Assembly (NCBI GenBank): GCA_934180065.1
Contig: CAKPRA010000025.1
Location: forward strand, 1 to 28,334
Length of the DNA stretch: 28,334 nucleotides
Direction: 5' to 3'
From: an uncultured Clostridia bacterium
Lineage (GTDB): Bacteria > Bacillota > Clostridia > TANB77 > CAG-508
The position numbers and the translations under genes are program-made. Positions 1-8,406 of the stretch are shown here, one piece after another. Each line of letters opens with the position of its first letter. The stretch's first letter is position 1. The notes beneath the pieces were generated by a model, which saw only the letters and a list, made by a program, of their open reading frames with translations, searched no databases and was not told the origin of the DNA.

Positions 1-2
1 AT

Positions 3-470
3 TTTGGTGTCCGTTATGCTGTAGCAGGAAATGAAAAAACAGATACAGCAACATTAGCAGAGCTTGCAAAGGATGAGAATTGGCAAGTTCGTTGTGCTGT
101 AGCAAGAAATGAAAAAACAGATACAGCAACATTAGCAGAGCTGGCAAAGGATGAGGATGGCTGTGTCCGCTGTCCTGTAGCAAGAAATGAAAAAACAGAT
201 ACAGCAACATTAGCAGAGCTGGCAAAGGATGAGGGTTGCTATGTCCGCTGTCTTGTAGCAAAAAATGCAAAAACAGATACAGCAACATTAGCAGAGCTTG
301 CAAAGGATGAGTGTTGCGATGTCCGTTATGCTGTAGCAAGAAATGAAAAAACAGATACAGCAACATTAGCAGAGCTTGCAAAGGATGAGGATTGCTATGT
401 CCGCTGTCTTGTAGCAAAAAATGCAAAAACAGATACAGCAACATTAGCAGAGCTGGCAAATAAGGGTTAA
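3..470 (+). CDS. Leucine-rich repeat variant (LRV) protein, 3' end only
   Basis: The frame is open from the window edge to TAA at 468-470, so only the C-terminal 155 residues are visible. They consist of six units of 26 residues. Each begins VRxxVAxN and continues TDTATLAELA followed by an acidic, variable tail. This spacing matches the leucine-rich repeat variant (LRV) family, whose units form two-helix superhelical scaffolds used for protein binding. The unit starts fall at 9, 87, 165, 243, 321 and 399, the last unit being cut short (ELANKG, stop). Repeats are almost identical at DNA level; differences cluster at unit positions 3-4 (YA, CA, CP, CL), 7, 9 and 23-26, and many variable sites are Cys. 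No catalytic domain is visible; any N-terminal domain, such as the Fe-S domain of some LRV proteins, would lie outside the window. Function is unknown beyond a binding scaffold. Confidence 0.85.
   Translation, partial: FGVRYAVAGNEKTDTATLAELAKDENWQVRCAVARNEKTDTATLAELAKDEDGCVRCPVARNEKTDTATLAELAKDEGCYVRCLVAKNAKTDTATLAELAKDECCDVRYAVARNEKTDTATLAELAKDEDCYVRCLVAKNAKTDTATLAELANKG
9..467 (+). repeat. 78-bp tandem repeats coding for LRV units (six copies)
   Basis: The period is exactly 78 bp (26 codons), with long stretches identical between copies, for instance the segment coding KTDTATLAELAK. Variation is confined to a few codons, so the array can recombine or slip in frame and change copy number. 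Confidence 0.9.
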
Positions 471-569
471 TTTAGCGCTTAACAATCATAAGGAACATAA
501 GAAGATGATTAAATGACCAAGGATTCGCTCTGAATCTAGGTTTAAAAGATTAATAATAATTTATTATCT

Positions 570-608
570 AAAAAATGGATGGGCTCTTATGGGGCTCATT
601 CATTTTTT
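570..608 (+). terminator. Intrinsic terminator after the LRV gene
   Basis: A 17-bp stem with a few G-U pairs runs from the A-run at 570-575 to the T-run at 603-608, with the loop at 587-591. Because both flanks are A/T runs it could work in both directions. Confidence 0.75.
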
Positions 609-956
609 CAATATTATGCAAGAAGTATTTAATGATATCGTAGCAGCATTATGAGAAACTTAATGTTTACGAGAATTGATTTTAAGATTTAAAAAAATAA
701 GATATAATATAAATACTACACAAAGCAAATGCCTTGTTTTTTTATTATAAAGATGTTATAAATAATATATTAAAAATATTTAATTAATTAGGTTTAATTA
801 GTTTTATTTAGTTTAAAATATAAAGTTTGTGACCTAGCATGTGTGCAAGGCAAATTATGTAATTAAATACACTAAAAATTAGGCAAAAAAATGATGATTT
901 TGCACGAATTTTTAGGCTGATAGTAGTCATATTAAACAGGTCACAAAGGAGGGAAA
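609..956. other. Intergenic region upstream of uvrB
   Basis: No coding frame with a ribosome binding site is visible here. There is a TATAAT at 703-708 with only a weak -35 (TTTTAA at 680-685, 17 bp away), and just downstream a short imperfect hairpin (720-737) followed by seven T. Transcription from that TATAAT could therefore be attenuated before uvrB. I found no GAAC-N4-GTTC-type LexA site in this stretch. Confidence 0.4.
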
Positions 957-2912
957 ATGTTCGAATTAGTATCAAATTATAAGCCAACTGGTGACCAACC
1001 ACAGGCAATAGAATATCTATCAAACGGAATAAAGGAAGGCAAGAAATTCCAGACACTTCTAGGTGTTACAGGTTCAGGAAAAACCTTTACAATGGCAAAT
1101 ATTATACAAAAAGTACAAAAGCCAACACTAATATTAGCTCATAATAAAACACTAGCTGGACAATTATATAGCGAATTCAAAGAGTTCTTTCCAGAGAATT
1201 CAGTTGAATATTTTGTAAGTTATTATGACTACTACCAACCAGAAAGCTATATTCCATCATCAGATACATACATAGAAAAGGATGCATCCATAAATGATGA
1301 AATAGATAAATTAAGACATTCAGCAACATTATCACTATTTGAAAGAAAAGATGTAATAATAGTAGCATCTGTATCATGTATATATGGGTTAGGAGACCCA
1401 ATAGATTACCAAGGAATGATGTTATCATTACGTCCAGGAATGGAAAAGGCAAGAAATGATGTAATGAAAAAACTAGTAACAATGCAATATTCAAGAAATG
1501 AATTAGACTTCAAAAGAGGAACATTTAGAGCCAAGGGGGACGTACTAGAAATATATCCATCATCACAAAGTGAATCTGCAATAAGAGTTGAATTTTGGGG
1601 AGATGAAATTGAAAAAATACACGAAATAAATCCACTAACAGGGAAGAGCATAGGGCTTCGCTCTCATGTGCTAATACCACCAGCATCACAGTATGTAACA
1701 AGTAAAGAAAAGCTTGAAAAGGCGGTTATAACTATAGAAGACGAACTTAAGGAAAGAGTCGAATACTTCAAATCTCAAAACAAATTGATAGAAGCACAAA
1801 GAATAGAGGAGCGTACAAATTTTGATATAGAAATGATGAAAGAAACTGGATTTTGCCAAGGAATAGAGAATTATTCAAGACATATAAGTGGAAGACCTGC
1901 AGGAAGTCCGCCATACACATTATTTGATTATTTTCCGAAAGACTTTTTACTATTAATAGATGAATCTCATGCAACAATTCCTCAAGTAAGAGCAATGTAC
2001 AATGGGGATAGGGCAAGAAAGGAGTCATTGGTAAATTATGGTTTTAGACTTCCATCAGCATTTGACAATAGACCACTAACATTCCAAGAATTTGAACAAA
2101 GAATTAATCAAGTAGTATTTGTAAGTGCAACGCCAGCTGATTATGAAAAGGAACATAGCAAAGATAATGTTGTAGAGCAAATAATAAGACCAACTGGTTT
2201 ATTAGATCCAAAAATAGAAGTAAAACCAGTAACAAACCAAATAGATGATTTAATAGAGCAAATACACAAAACAGTAGATAAACAAGAAAGAGTACTAGTA
2301 ACAACTCTTACTAAAAAGATGGCAGAAGATTTAACAGCATATTTGGCCAGTCTTGATATAAAAGTAAAATACATGCATTCAGACATAAAAGCTCTTGAAA
2401 GAATGGAAATAATAAGAGATTTGCGTTTGGGTGTTTTTGATGTACTAGTAGGAATTAACTTATTAAGGGAAGGGCTAGACATACCAGAAGTATCACTAGT
2501 AGCAATACTAGATGCAGATAAAGAAGGTTTCTTACGTTCAGAAAGATCATTAATACAGACAATAGGTCGTGCAGCAAGAAACACAGAAGGTCATGTAATA
2601 ATGTATGCAGACGAACTAACCGATTCAATGGAAAAAGCAATACACGAAACAAACAGAAGACGTGAAATACAAATGAAATACAATGAAGAGCATGGAATAA
2701 TACCACAAACAATAAAAAAATCAGTAAGAGATGCAATAAGTGCAAAAATAGTAGAAGAAGCATCAACACAATACAACCTAGATAAAGACACAAACATACA
2801 AGATGTAATAAACAAATTAACAGATGAAATGTTAAAACATGCTGCAGCAATGGAATTTGAAAAGGCAGCAGAATTACGAGATAGAATAAAAGAATTAGAA
2901 GCAATTATATAA
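957..2912 (+). CDS. uvrB: Excinuclease ABC subunit B (UvrB)
   Basis: UvrB is the damage-verifying helicase-like subunit of UvrABC nucleotide excision repair: loaded on DNA by UvrA, it opens the helix and recruits UvrC. The 651-residue length is normal for the family. Visible motifs are Walker A GVTGSGKT (36-43), the YYDYYQPESY beta-hairpin (about 93-102) that clamps one strand, the DESH Walker B box (LLLIDESHAT), helicase motif VI QTIGRAARN, and a C-terminal UVR helix pair (AAAMEFEKAAELRDRI) that contacts UvrC. The ATG at 957 follows AAAGGAGG closely, four bases away. It lies upstream of uvrA in the same direction, but each gene has its own promoter and a small gene sits between them. Very high confidence. 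Confidence 0.98.
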   Translation: MFELVSNYKPTGDQPQAIEYLSNGIKEGKKFQTLLGVTGSGKTFTMANIIQKVQKPTLILAHNKTLAGQLYSEFKEFFPENSVEYFVSYYDYYQPESYIPSSDTYIEKDASINDEIDKLRHSATLSLFERKDVIIVASVSCIYGLGDPIDYQGMMLSLRPGMEKARNDVMKKLVTMQYSRNELDFKRGTFRAKGDVLEIYPSSQSESAIRVEFWGDEIEKIHEINPLTGKSIGLRSHVLIPPASQYVTSKEKLEKAVITIEDELKERVEYFKSQNKLIEAQRIEERTNFDIEMMKETGFCQGIENYSRHISGRPAGSPPYTLFDYFPKDFLLLIDESHATIPQVRAMYNGDRARKESLVNYGFRLPSAFDNRPLTFQEFEQRINQVVFVSATPADYEKEHSKDNVVEQIIRPTGLLDPKIEVKPVTNQIDDLIEQIHKTVDKQERVLVTTLTKKMAEDLTAYLASLDIKVKYMHSDIKALERMEIIRDLRLGVFDVLVGINLLREGLDIPEVSLVAILDADKEGFLRSERSLIQTIGRAARNTEGHVIMYADELTDSMEKAIHETNRRREIQMKYNEEHGIIPQTIKKSVRDAISAKIVEEASTQYNLDKDTNIQDVINKLTDEMLKHAAAMEFEKAAELRDRIKELEAII

Positions 2913-2933
2913 AAAATATTATATAAATATTAT

Positions 2934-2961
2934 TTGACATTATTTTAAATTGTGTTATAAT
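2934..2961 (+). promoter_or_regulatory. Promoter of the small gene after uvrB
   Basis: TTGACA at 2934-2939, 16-bp spacer, TATAAT at 2956-2961 preceded by TGT (extended -10). This is one of the closest matches to consensus in the window. Confidence 0.85.
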
Positions 2962-2994
2962 ATATAAATCAAATCCAAAAGGAGGCTTATGTTG

Positions 2995-3300
2995 ATGTAT
3001 AAATCGGGATTTATCGATTTGACTACTGAGAAATTCTATCAAAACATAGGAGGTGGACATCCATCAAACGCACATGAAATCATTGATGATAATCCGAAAT
3101 TAAAAGAATTATTTGAAAAAGAGGAAATATATAAAAATTTTGAAGATTTTCTTATTTTCAAAGCTAATTTTGCAAAAGTAGGAAATTGTGGAAAAAGTTG
3201 CATAATAATAAAAGCAACTTCCATGTTCAAAAAGAAATTAAAATCATGCATGAGAAAATACGAATTGATGGACTACGAAATTCTCGAATGGATGCATTAA
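2995..3300 (+). CDS. Small protein of unknown function (101 aa)
   Basis: I do not recognise this family. Start choice: an ATG at 2989 is only three bases after AAAAGGAGG (2977-2985), too close, whereas ATG 2995 is nine bases away and preferred; TTG 2992 is also possible. The product is soluble-looking with no signal or membrane segment. It begins MYKSGFIDLTTEKFYQ, has a Gly-rich turn GGGHPSNA near residue 20, a helical Lys/Glu-rich middle, a Cys pair in NCGKSC near residue 65, and a basic tail with a third Cys (KSCMRKY). It is monocistronic: a near-consensus promoter lies 30 bp upstream and a very strong terminator starts at its stop codon. That isolation and promoter strength argue that it is a real, well expressed gene. 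Confidence 0.75.
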   Translation: MYKSGFIDLTTEKFYQNIGGGHPSNAHEIIDDNPKLKELFEKEEIYKNFEDFLIFKANFAKVGNCGKSCIIIKATSMFKKKLKSCMRKYELMDYEILEWMH

Positions 3301-3343
3301 AAGAAAGGCTGGTATACAATAAGTATGCCGGTCTTTCTTTTTT
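3300..3343 (+). terminator. Strong intrinsic terminator
   Basis: An 18-bp stem (3300-3317 with 3323-3340, several G-U pairs) with a five-base loop AATAA and a T-run. It overlaps the last base of the preceding stop codon. Confidence 0.92.
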
Positions 3344-3382
3344 AGCCTGGATTGTAAAGAATTTTAATAAATTAAATGTCAT

Positions 3383-3419
3383 TTATTATGTTATTGCAAT
3401 TTAACAAATAACATAATAA
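3383..3419. repeat. Perfect 13-bp inverted repeat upstream of uvrA
   Basis: TTATTATGTTATT at 3383-3395 is exactly complementary to 3407-3419, with an 11-base loop. No T-run follows, so it is not an ordinary terminator. It lies about 90 bp upstream of the uvrA -35 and could be a protein-binding site. Confidence 0.6.
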
Positions 3420-3506
3420 GTTGACACCAAGGAGATTATTTTTAAATTATGTTACCATTTCTGCCTAAAAATAAAAAATATAACAAAAAATAAACAGTTA
3501 AATAAA

Positions 3507-3535
3507 TTGACATAATTTACTTTGAATAGTATAAT
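3507..3535 (+). promoter_or_regulatory. uvrA promoter
   Basis: TTGACA at 3507-3512, 17-bp spacer, TATAAT at 3530-3535: both hexamers match consensus fully. The leader to ATG 3601 is about 60 nt and contains alternative complementary segments (TGTTATT/AATAACA and ATTAATG/CATTAAT). No LexA-like palindrome overlaps it. Confidence 0.9.
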
Positions 3536-3600
3536 TAAAGGGATTTGTTATTAATGTCCACTTTTGTTCTAATAACATTAATCATTTAGGGGGATTTTAC

Positions 3601-6423
3601 ATGAATGATAAGATTATAATTAAAAATGCAAAAGTTCATAATTTAAAAAATATAAGTTTAGAAATACCTAGAAATAAATTAGTAGTAATAACTGGACTTT
3701 CAGGAAGTGGAAAGTCAAGTTTAGCTTTTGACACATTATACGCAGAAGGTCAAAGAAGGTATGTAGAAAGTTTATCTTCATATGCAAGACAATTTTTAGG
3801 CCTAATGGAAAAGCCAGATGTAGAATCTATTGAAGGTTTATCTCCAGCAATATCAATAGATCAGAAAACAACATCAAAAAATCCTCGTTCAACAGTAGGA
3901 ACAGTAACTGAGATATATGATTATATTCGTTTACTATATGCTCGTATAGGTATTCCACATTGTCCAAATTGTGGTAAGAAAATAGAAAAAACTCCAATAG
4001 ATCAAATAATAGATAATATAATGTCTTTGGAAGAAGGATCTAAAATACAAATATTAGCTCCTGTTGTAAGAGGTCGTAAAGGTGAGTTTAAAAAACAACT
4101 AGAAGATTATCAGAAAGCAGGTTTTGTTAGAGCAAGAGTAGATGGTTATATTTATGACCTTTCAGATGAAATAGATATTGATAAAAAGAAAAAACATAAC
4201 ATTGATCTTGTAGTAGATAGATTAGTAGTAAAAGATGATATAAGGGGTAGATTAACTGAATCTGTAGAAACTGCATTAAAATATGCAAATGGTTTAGTTG
4301 GTGTTGATGTTGTTGGAGGAGAGCCACTTCTATATAGTCAAAATTATGCTTGCCCTGATTGTGGAATAAGTATTGAAGAGCTTACACCAAGAATGTTTTC
4401 TTTTAATAATCCATTTGGAGCTTGTCCTTCTTGTTTAGGTATAGGTTATGTTATGAAAATGGATGAAGACCTTATTATACCAGATAAAAGTAAAACTTTA
4501 TATGATGGAGTAAAAGCTTTTGGTGCAAGTACCATGAAACGTGGTGACACTATGGCTAAAATGTATTTTGAAAGTGTAGCTAAAAAATATGGTATTAATA
4601 TAAAACAACCTATAAAAAAGCTTCCTCGTGCATTCCTTGAAAAGATTTTATATGGAACTGGTGATGAAGAAATTGATTTTGAATATAGCTCAGCTACAGG
4701 AGTAAGAAAATTCACCTCACCTTTTGAAGGCGTAATTCCAACTTTAGATAGAAGATATAGAGAAACGAAATCAGATGGTATGAGATCTTTTTATGAGATG
4801 TATATGAGTAGTAGTCATTGCGATGTTTGTGATGGTGCCAGATTAAAGCCTGAAGTATTAGCAGTAACTATTGGAGATAAAAATATAAAACAATTAACAG
4901 ATATGCCTATTAATAAAGCAAAAAAGTTTTTAAATAACTTAAAACTTAATAAAACTCAAGCTATGATTTCTGAATTAATTCTTAAAGAAATAGATTCAAG
5001 ATTGCAATTTTTAATGGATGTTGGACTTGAATATTTAACATTATCAAGATCTGCAGGGTCTTTATCAGGTGGTGAAGCTCAACGTATTAGATTAGCCACA
5101 CAAATTGGATCTGGTCTAACAGGAGTATTATATATATTAGATGAACCTAGTATAGGTCTTCATCAAAGAGATAATGAAAAACTAATAGCAACCCTAAAAA
5201 AATTACGCGATTTGGGTAATACTGTAATAGTAGTTGAACATGACGAAGATACAATGTATGCAGCTGATCAAATAATAGATATTGGTCCAGAAGCGGGAGT
5301 ACATGGAGGTAATGTAATTGGGCAAGGAACAGCGCAAGAACTTATGAAAATACCTGAATCTATTACAGGTCAATATTTAAGTGGAATTAAAAAAATTGAA
5401 GTACCTAAAAAAAGAAGAAAATCAAATGGTAAATCTATTATTATAAAAAAAGCTACAGAGCACAATCTTAAAGGAATTGATGTTAAAATACCTCTTGGCC
5501 AATTTGTATGTGTTACAGGTGTATCAGGGAGCGGAAAATCAACATTAATAAATGAAATACTATATAAAACAATAGCAAGAGATTTAAATGGCTCTAATGA
5601 GAAACCAGGTAAATGTAAGGAAATTAAAGGAATTGAAAACATAGATAAAATAATTAATATAGATCAATCTCCTATAGGAAGAACACCTAGATCAAATCCT
5701 GCAACATATACCGGAGTGTTTGATAATATAAGAGAATTGTTTGCTGGAACAAATGACGCTAAACTTCGTGGTTTTGATAAAGGAAGATTCAGTTTTAATG
5801 TTGCTGGAGGAAGATGTGAAAATTGCTCTGGAGATGGATTATTAAAAATTGAAATGCATTTCTTACCAGATATATATGTACCGTGTGAAGTTTGTAAAGG
5901 AAAACGCTACAACCATGAAACCTTACAAGTAAAATATAAAGGAAAAACTATATCTGATGTATTAGAAATGACTGTAGAAGAAGCTTTGAATTTTTTTGAA
6001 AATATTCCAAAAATAAAAAATAAATTACAGACCCTATATGATGTAGGATTGGGATATATTAAACTAGGACAATCTTCTACTACTCTTTCAGGTGGCGAAG
6101 CTCAAAGAATTAAATTATCAACCGAACTATCTAAAAAAGCTACTGGCAAAACTTTATATATATTAGATGAACCAACAACAGGGCTTCATATTGCTGATGT
6201 TCATAAGCTAGTAAATATATTGCAAAGATTGGTCGATTCTGGTAATAGTATAGTAGTTATAGAGCATAATTTAGATTTAATTAAAACTGCTGATTATATT
6301 ATTGATTTAGGACCAGAAGGTGGGGAAGCAGGAGGCACTATAGTTGGAGAAGGTACCCCTGAGAAAATTTGCCAAATTGATGAATCTTATACTGGTAAAT
6401 TTTTAAAGAAATATCTAAAATAA
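3601..6423 (+). CDS. uvrA: Excinuclease ABC subunit A (UvrA)
   Basis: UvrA is the ABC-type ATPase dimer that finds DNA lesions and loads UvrB. The 940 residues carry two ABC modules. The first has Walker A GLSGSGKS (32-39), a CPNCGKK motif near 120, the zinc module CPDCG...CPSC near 250-280, and signature LSGGEAQRIRL with Walker B LYILDEP. The second has GVSGSGKS, the C-terminal zinc module CENCSGDG...CEVCKGKRY that contacts damaged DNA, and LSGGEAQRIKL with a second LYILDEP. Every motif is intact and the length is normal. The ATG lies seven bases after AGGGGG. Monocistronic, with its own consensus promoter and terminator. Confidence 0.98.
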   Translation: MNDKIIIKNAKVHNLKNISLEIPRNKLVVITGLSGSGKSSLAFDTLYAEGQRRYVESLSSYARQFLGLMEKPDVESIEGLSPAISIDQKTTSKNPRSTVGTVTEIYDYIRLLYARIGIPHCPNCGKKIEKTPIDQIIDNIMSLEEGSKIQILAPVVRGRKGEFKKQLEDYQKAGFVRARVDGYIYDLSDEIDIDKKKKHNIDLVVDRLVVKDDIRGRLTESVETALKYANGLVGVDVVGGEPLLYSQNYACPDCGISIEELTPRMFSFNNPFGACPSCLGIGYVMKMDEDLIIPDKSKTLYDGVKAFGASTMKRGDTMAKMYFESVAKKYGINIKQPIKKLPRAFLEKILYGTGDEEIDFEYSSATGVRKFTSPFEGVIPTLDRRYRETKSDGMRSFYEMYMSSSHCDVCDGARLKPEVLAVTIGDKNIKQLTDMPINKAKKFLNNLKLNKTQAMISELILKEIDSRLQFLMDVGLEYLTLSRSAGSLSGGEAQRIRLATQIGSGLTGVLYILDEPSIGLHQRDNEKLIATLKKLRDLGNTVIVVEHDEDTMYAADQIIDIGPEAGVHGGNVIGQGTAQELMKIPESITGQYLSGIKKIEVPKKRRKSNGKSIIIKKATEHNLKGIDVKIPLGQFVCVTGVSGSGKSTLINEILYKTIARDLNGSNEKPGKCKEIKGIENIDKIINIDQSPIGRTPRSNPATYTGVFDNIRELFAGTNDAKLRGFDKGRFSFNVAGGRCENCSGDGLLKIEMHFLPDIYVPCEVCKGKRYNHETLQVKYKGKTISDVLEMTVEEALNFFENIPKIKNKLQTLYDVGLGYIKLGQSSTTLSGGEAQRIKLSTELSKKATGKTLYILDEPTTGLHIADVHKLVNILQRLVDSGNSIVVIEHNLDLIKTADYIIDLGPEGGEAGGTIVGEGTPEKICQIDESYTGKFLKKYLK

Positions 6424-6434
6424 GTTATATATTG

Positions 6435-6479
6435 AAAGAATCCTAATTATTAGAAATATTTAATAATATGGATTCTTTT
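6435..6479 (+). terminator. uvrA terminator
   Basis: AAAGAATCC (6435-6443) pairs with GGATTCTTT (6470-6478), and an inner segment, ATTATTA with TAATAAT, extends the stem; a short T-run ends it. The T-run overlaps a 21-nt repeat that is also found in the uvrA leader. Confidence 0.8.
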
Positions 6480-6623
6480 ATTAATGTCCGCTTCTGTTTG
6501 AAAAAGTACTGTTTTGTCATAAAAAATCAATTAGTACCAGAATATATAATATTATATAATGTAGTGCCGAACGATTTTTAAATTTGCAATACCTAAAATA
6601 TTTTATATGTTATAGCTCTATGC

Positions 6624-6629
6624 TATAAT
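6624..6629 (+). promoter_or_regulatory. Extended -10 promoter of the MurD-like gene
   Basis: TGCTATAAT (TATAAT at 6624-6629) lies 46 bp upstream of the start. No good -35 is visible at 17 bp, so it would depend on the extended TGn element. Confidence 0.5.
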
Positions 6630-6675
6630 TTCAATAATATTAATTCTGAATAATATTTTAGAAAGGGTATTTTTG

Positions 6676-7647
6676 ATGAGTTTTAACTATATAAATAGAA
6701 AATTAGATGATTTCAACGAGTTCTTATATGGAAGGAAAGTAGCTATTATAGGATTAGATAAGGAAAGTCTATCAATAATAGATTATTTACATAGGCATAG
6801 TGCTAAAATATCAATATTTGATACCAGAACATTAGATACATTAAATTTAAATATTATAGATAGAATAATACATTATAATATCCAATATTCATTTGGAGAA
6901 GCTAGTCTTATAAAATTAAAAAATGTGGATATGATAATAAAATCTCCAGAGTACAGATATGATATTAAAGAAATATATGAGGAAGAAAGTAGGGGAGCAA
7001 TAGTAACTTCTGTTCAGGAATTATTAATCGATTTATTTCCTGGAAAGATAATAGGAATAACAGGTAATTCTGATAATGAAGTATTTAATTTTATAAGTAG
7101 TATAGCATATGCATCTGGTTATGAGTGTATTTTTGATAATGATATAAATAAACCATTATTAACAAGATTATACGATATTGATGAAAATTCAATCTTATTA
7201 ATGGAATTTAATGAAAAACAGTTATTAGGATTAAATAACAGTCCTGATATATCTATAATAACTAATATGACACAAAATTATAATCCTTCTTTTATGACTT
7301 ATGATGAATATGAAGAATGTATTAAAAATATGTTTAGATTTCAGAAAAGTGATGGTATAACTGTATTAAATGCAGATGATGAATTAGTATGTAATTTAAA
7401 ATCACAAGTTCTTAGTAATACAATCTTATATAGTGAATCTAAAAAATTAGATAATGGTATTATTTATGATGAAAATATGATTAAATTATGCAAAGATGGA
7501 GTGAGAAGACATATGATGAAATTAAATAGTAACGAAAAAAAACAAATTAAGAACATTTGTGCGTCTTTTGCTACTACATTGTCTTTTTGTGATTTAGATA
7601 CCCAAGTTAAAGCAATTTCGCATAAAATAATGGAACACATTTATTAA
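6676..7647 (+). CDS. Degenerate MurD-like (Mur ligase fold) protein lacking the ATP loop
   Basis: The 323-residue product follows the layout of UDP-N-acetylmuramoylalanine-D-glutamate ligase (MurD): an N-terminal Rossmann region (KVAIIGLDKESLSIIDYL, 21-38), IKSPEY (88-93, MurD IKSPGI), then FPGKIIGITG (121-130). Where active Mur ligases have the P-loop GTNGKTTT, this protein reads NSDNEVFN (131-138), so the Gly-Lys-Thr phosphate-binding residues are gone. Later landmarks persist: NDINKPLL (MurD GNIGKPLL), SIITNMTQNYNPSF in place of ITNITPNHLDxH, and LNADDE (231-236). The C-terminal ligase domain is missing; MurD is about 450 residues. It is not a frameshifted pseudogene, since the frame is clean and it has a promoter and an RBS (GAAAGGG, 8 bases from ATG 6676; TTG 6673 is a poorer start). 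Catalysis is probably lost, so a structural or ligand-sensing role is inferred. It is 31 bp from the next gene, so likely cotranscribed. Confidence 0.75.
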   Translation: MSFNYINRKLDDFNEFLYGRKVAIIGLDKESLSIIDYLHRHSAKISIFDTRTLDTLNLNIIDRIIHYNIQYSFGEASLIKLKNVDMIIKSPEYRYDIKEIYEEESRGAIVTSVQELLIDLFPGKIIGITGNSDNEVFNFISSIAYASGYECIFDNDINKPLLTRLYDIDENSILLMEFNEKQLLGLNNSPDISIITNMTQNYNPSFMTYDEYEECIKNMFRFQKSDGITVLNADDELVCNLKSQVLSNTILYSESKKLDNGIIYDENMIKLCKDGVRRHMMKLNSNEKKQIKNICASFATTLSFCDLDTQVKAISHKIMEHIY

Positions 7648-7678
7648 TGAAACATATATTATCCTAGGAGGTAATTTT

Positions 7679-8281
7679 ATGTACGAAAATGATTATGAAG
7701 AGTATATGAGAAGCGTTTTAGGATATCCAAATAATAATAATACATATCATCAACCTACTAGTTTTCCATATAGAAATACTATAAATGAAATTAATTATGA
7801 TGATTTATATCCTGATATATATAAAATATTAAAACCTATGATAAAAAAGATATGCGATAATCCTAATTATAGATCTATTACAAATGAAACTTTGGAAGCA
7901 ATGACTACAGAAATCTATAATAATATAGAATCAGATATTAATTTAGTTAATATTAATATTACAACATCTCCAAATAGTTCAGAATTGACACGAGAAGCGG
8001 AAAAAAGCAAAAACATTAATAATAACACTAGAAATACTGTTAATGCAAATAAGGTGTCATCTAGCTCAAATAAAGAAGAAACTAGACAATGTTGTGGTAA
8101 TCCAACTTTGAGGGATTTAATTAAAATCTTAATATTAAATCAATTGTTAAATAATAATGCAAATAGACCACCACGTCCACCAGTTCCACCTAGACCACCA
8201 ATTATGCCATATCCGCCATTTAGAGATACATCATATAACTATAGAGAGCTGGAAAATCCTGCATACTATGGAAATTTTTAA
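7679..8281 (+). CDS. Asn-rich protein with Pro/Arg-rich tail, possibly spore-associated
   Basis: The family is not recognised with certainty. The 200 residues open with an acidic, Tyr-rich segment (MYENDYEEYMRSVLGYP), have a helical, possibly folded part near 45-95 (DLYPDIYKILKPMIKKICDN), then a low-complexity Asn/Ser linker (NNNTRNTVNANKVSSSSN), a Cys pair (QCCGNPTLRDLIKIL), and a Pro/Arg-rich stretch (NRPPRPPVPPRPP) ending in aromatic, Tyr-rich sequence. There is no signal peptide. A small Tyr/Asn/Pro-rich protein with a CC motif is reminiscent of endospore coat or sporulation proteins, but this is inference only. RBS TAGGAGG lies nine bases before the ATG. It is 31 bp downstream of the MurD-like gene, suggesting a two-gene operon. 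Confidence 0.7.
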   Translation: MYENDYEEYMRSVLGYPNNNNTYHQPTSFPYRNTINEINYDDLYPDIYKILKPMIKKICDNPNYRSITNETLEAMTTEIYNNIESDINLVNINITTSPNSSELTREAEKSKNINNNTRNTVNANKVSSSSNKEETRQCCGNPTLRDLIKILILNQLLNNNANRPPRPPVPPRPPIMPYPPFRDTSYNYRELENPAYYGNF

Positions 8282-8406
8282 TTTTTTGTAAATAATTGAT
8301 AATTCGACATACAATTACATGAATTTCTTTTATATTATTACACAAAATAAAAAATATAAACATCTAAATAATGTTTATTAAAATTTTAAATGATGAGGTA
8401 TTTTTT

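Noticed and set aside
1..470. CRISPR array (regular repeats)
   Set aside because: The repeat unit is coding in one frame throughout and lacks separate spacers; it is a protein repeat.
808..1056. Minus-strand 82-codon frame upstream of uvrB
   Set aside because: Overlaps the uvrB start, has no RBS and a random hydrophobic composition typical of antisense frames in AT-rich DNA.
3186..3404. 72-codon frame overlapping the 101-aa gene
   Set aside because: Runs through the strong terminator stem at 3300-3343 and overlaps a better supported gene.
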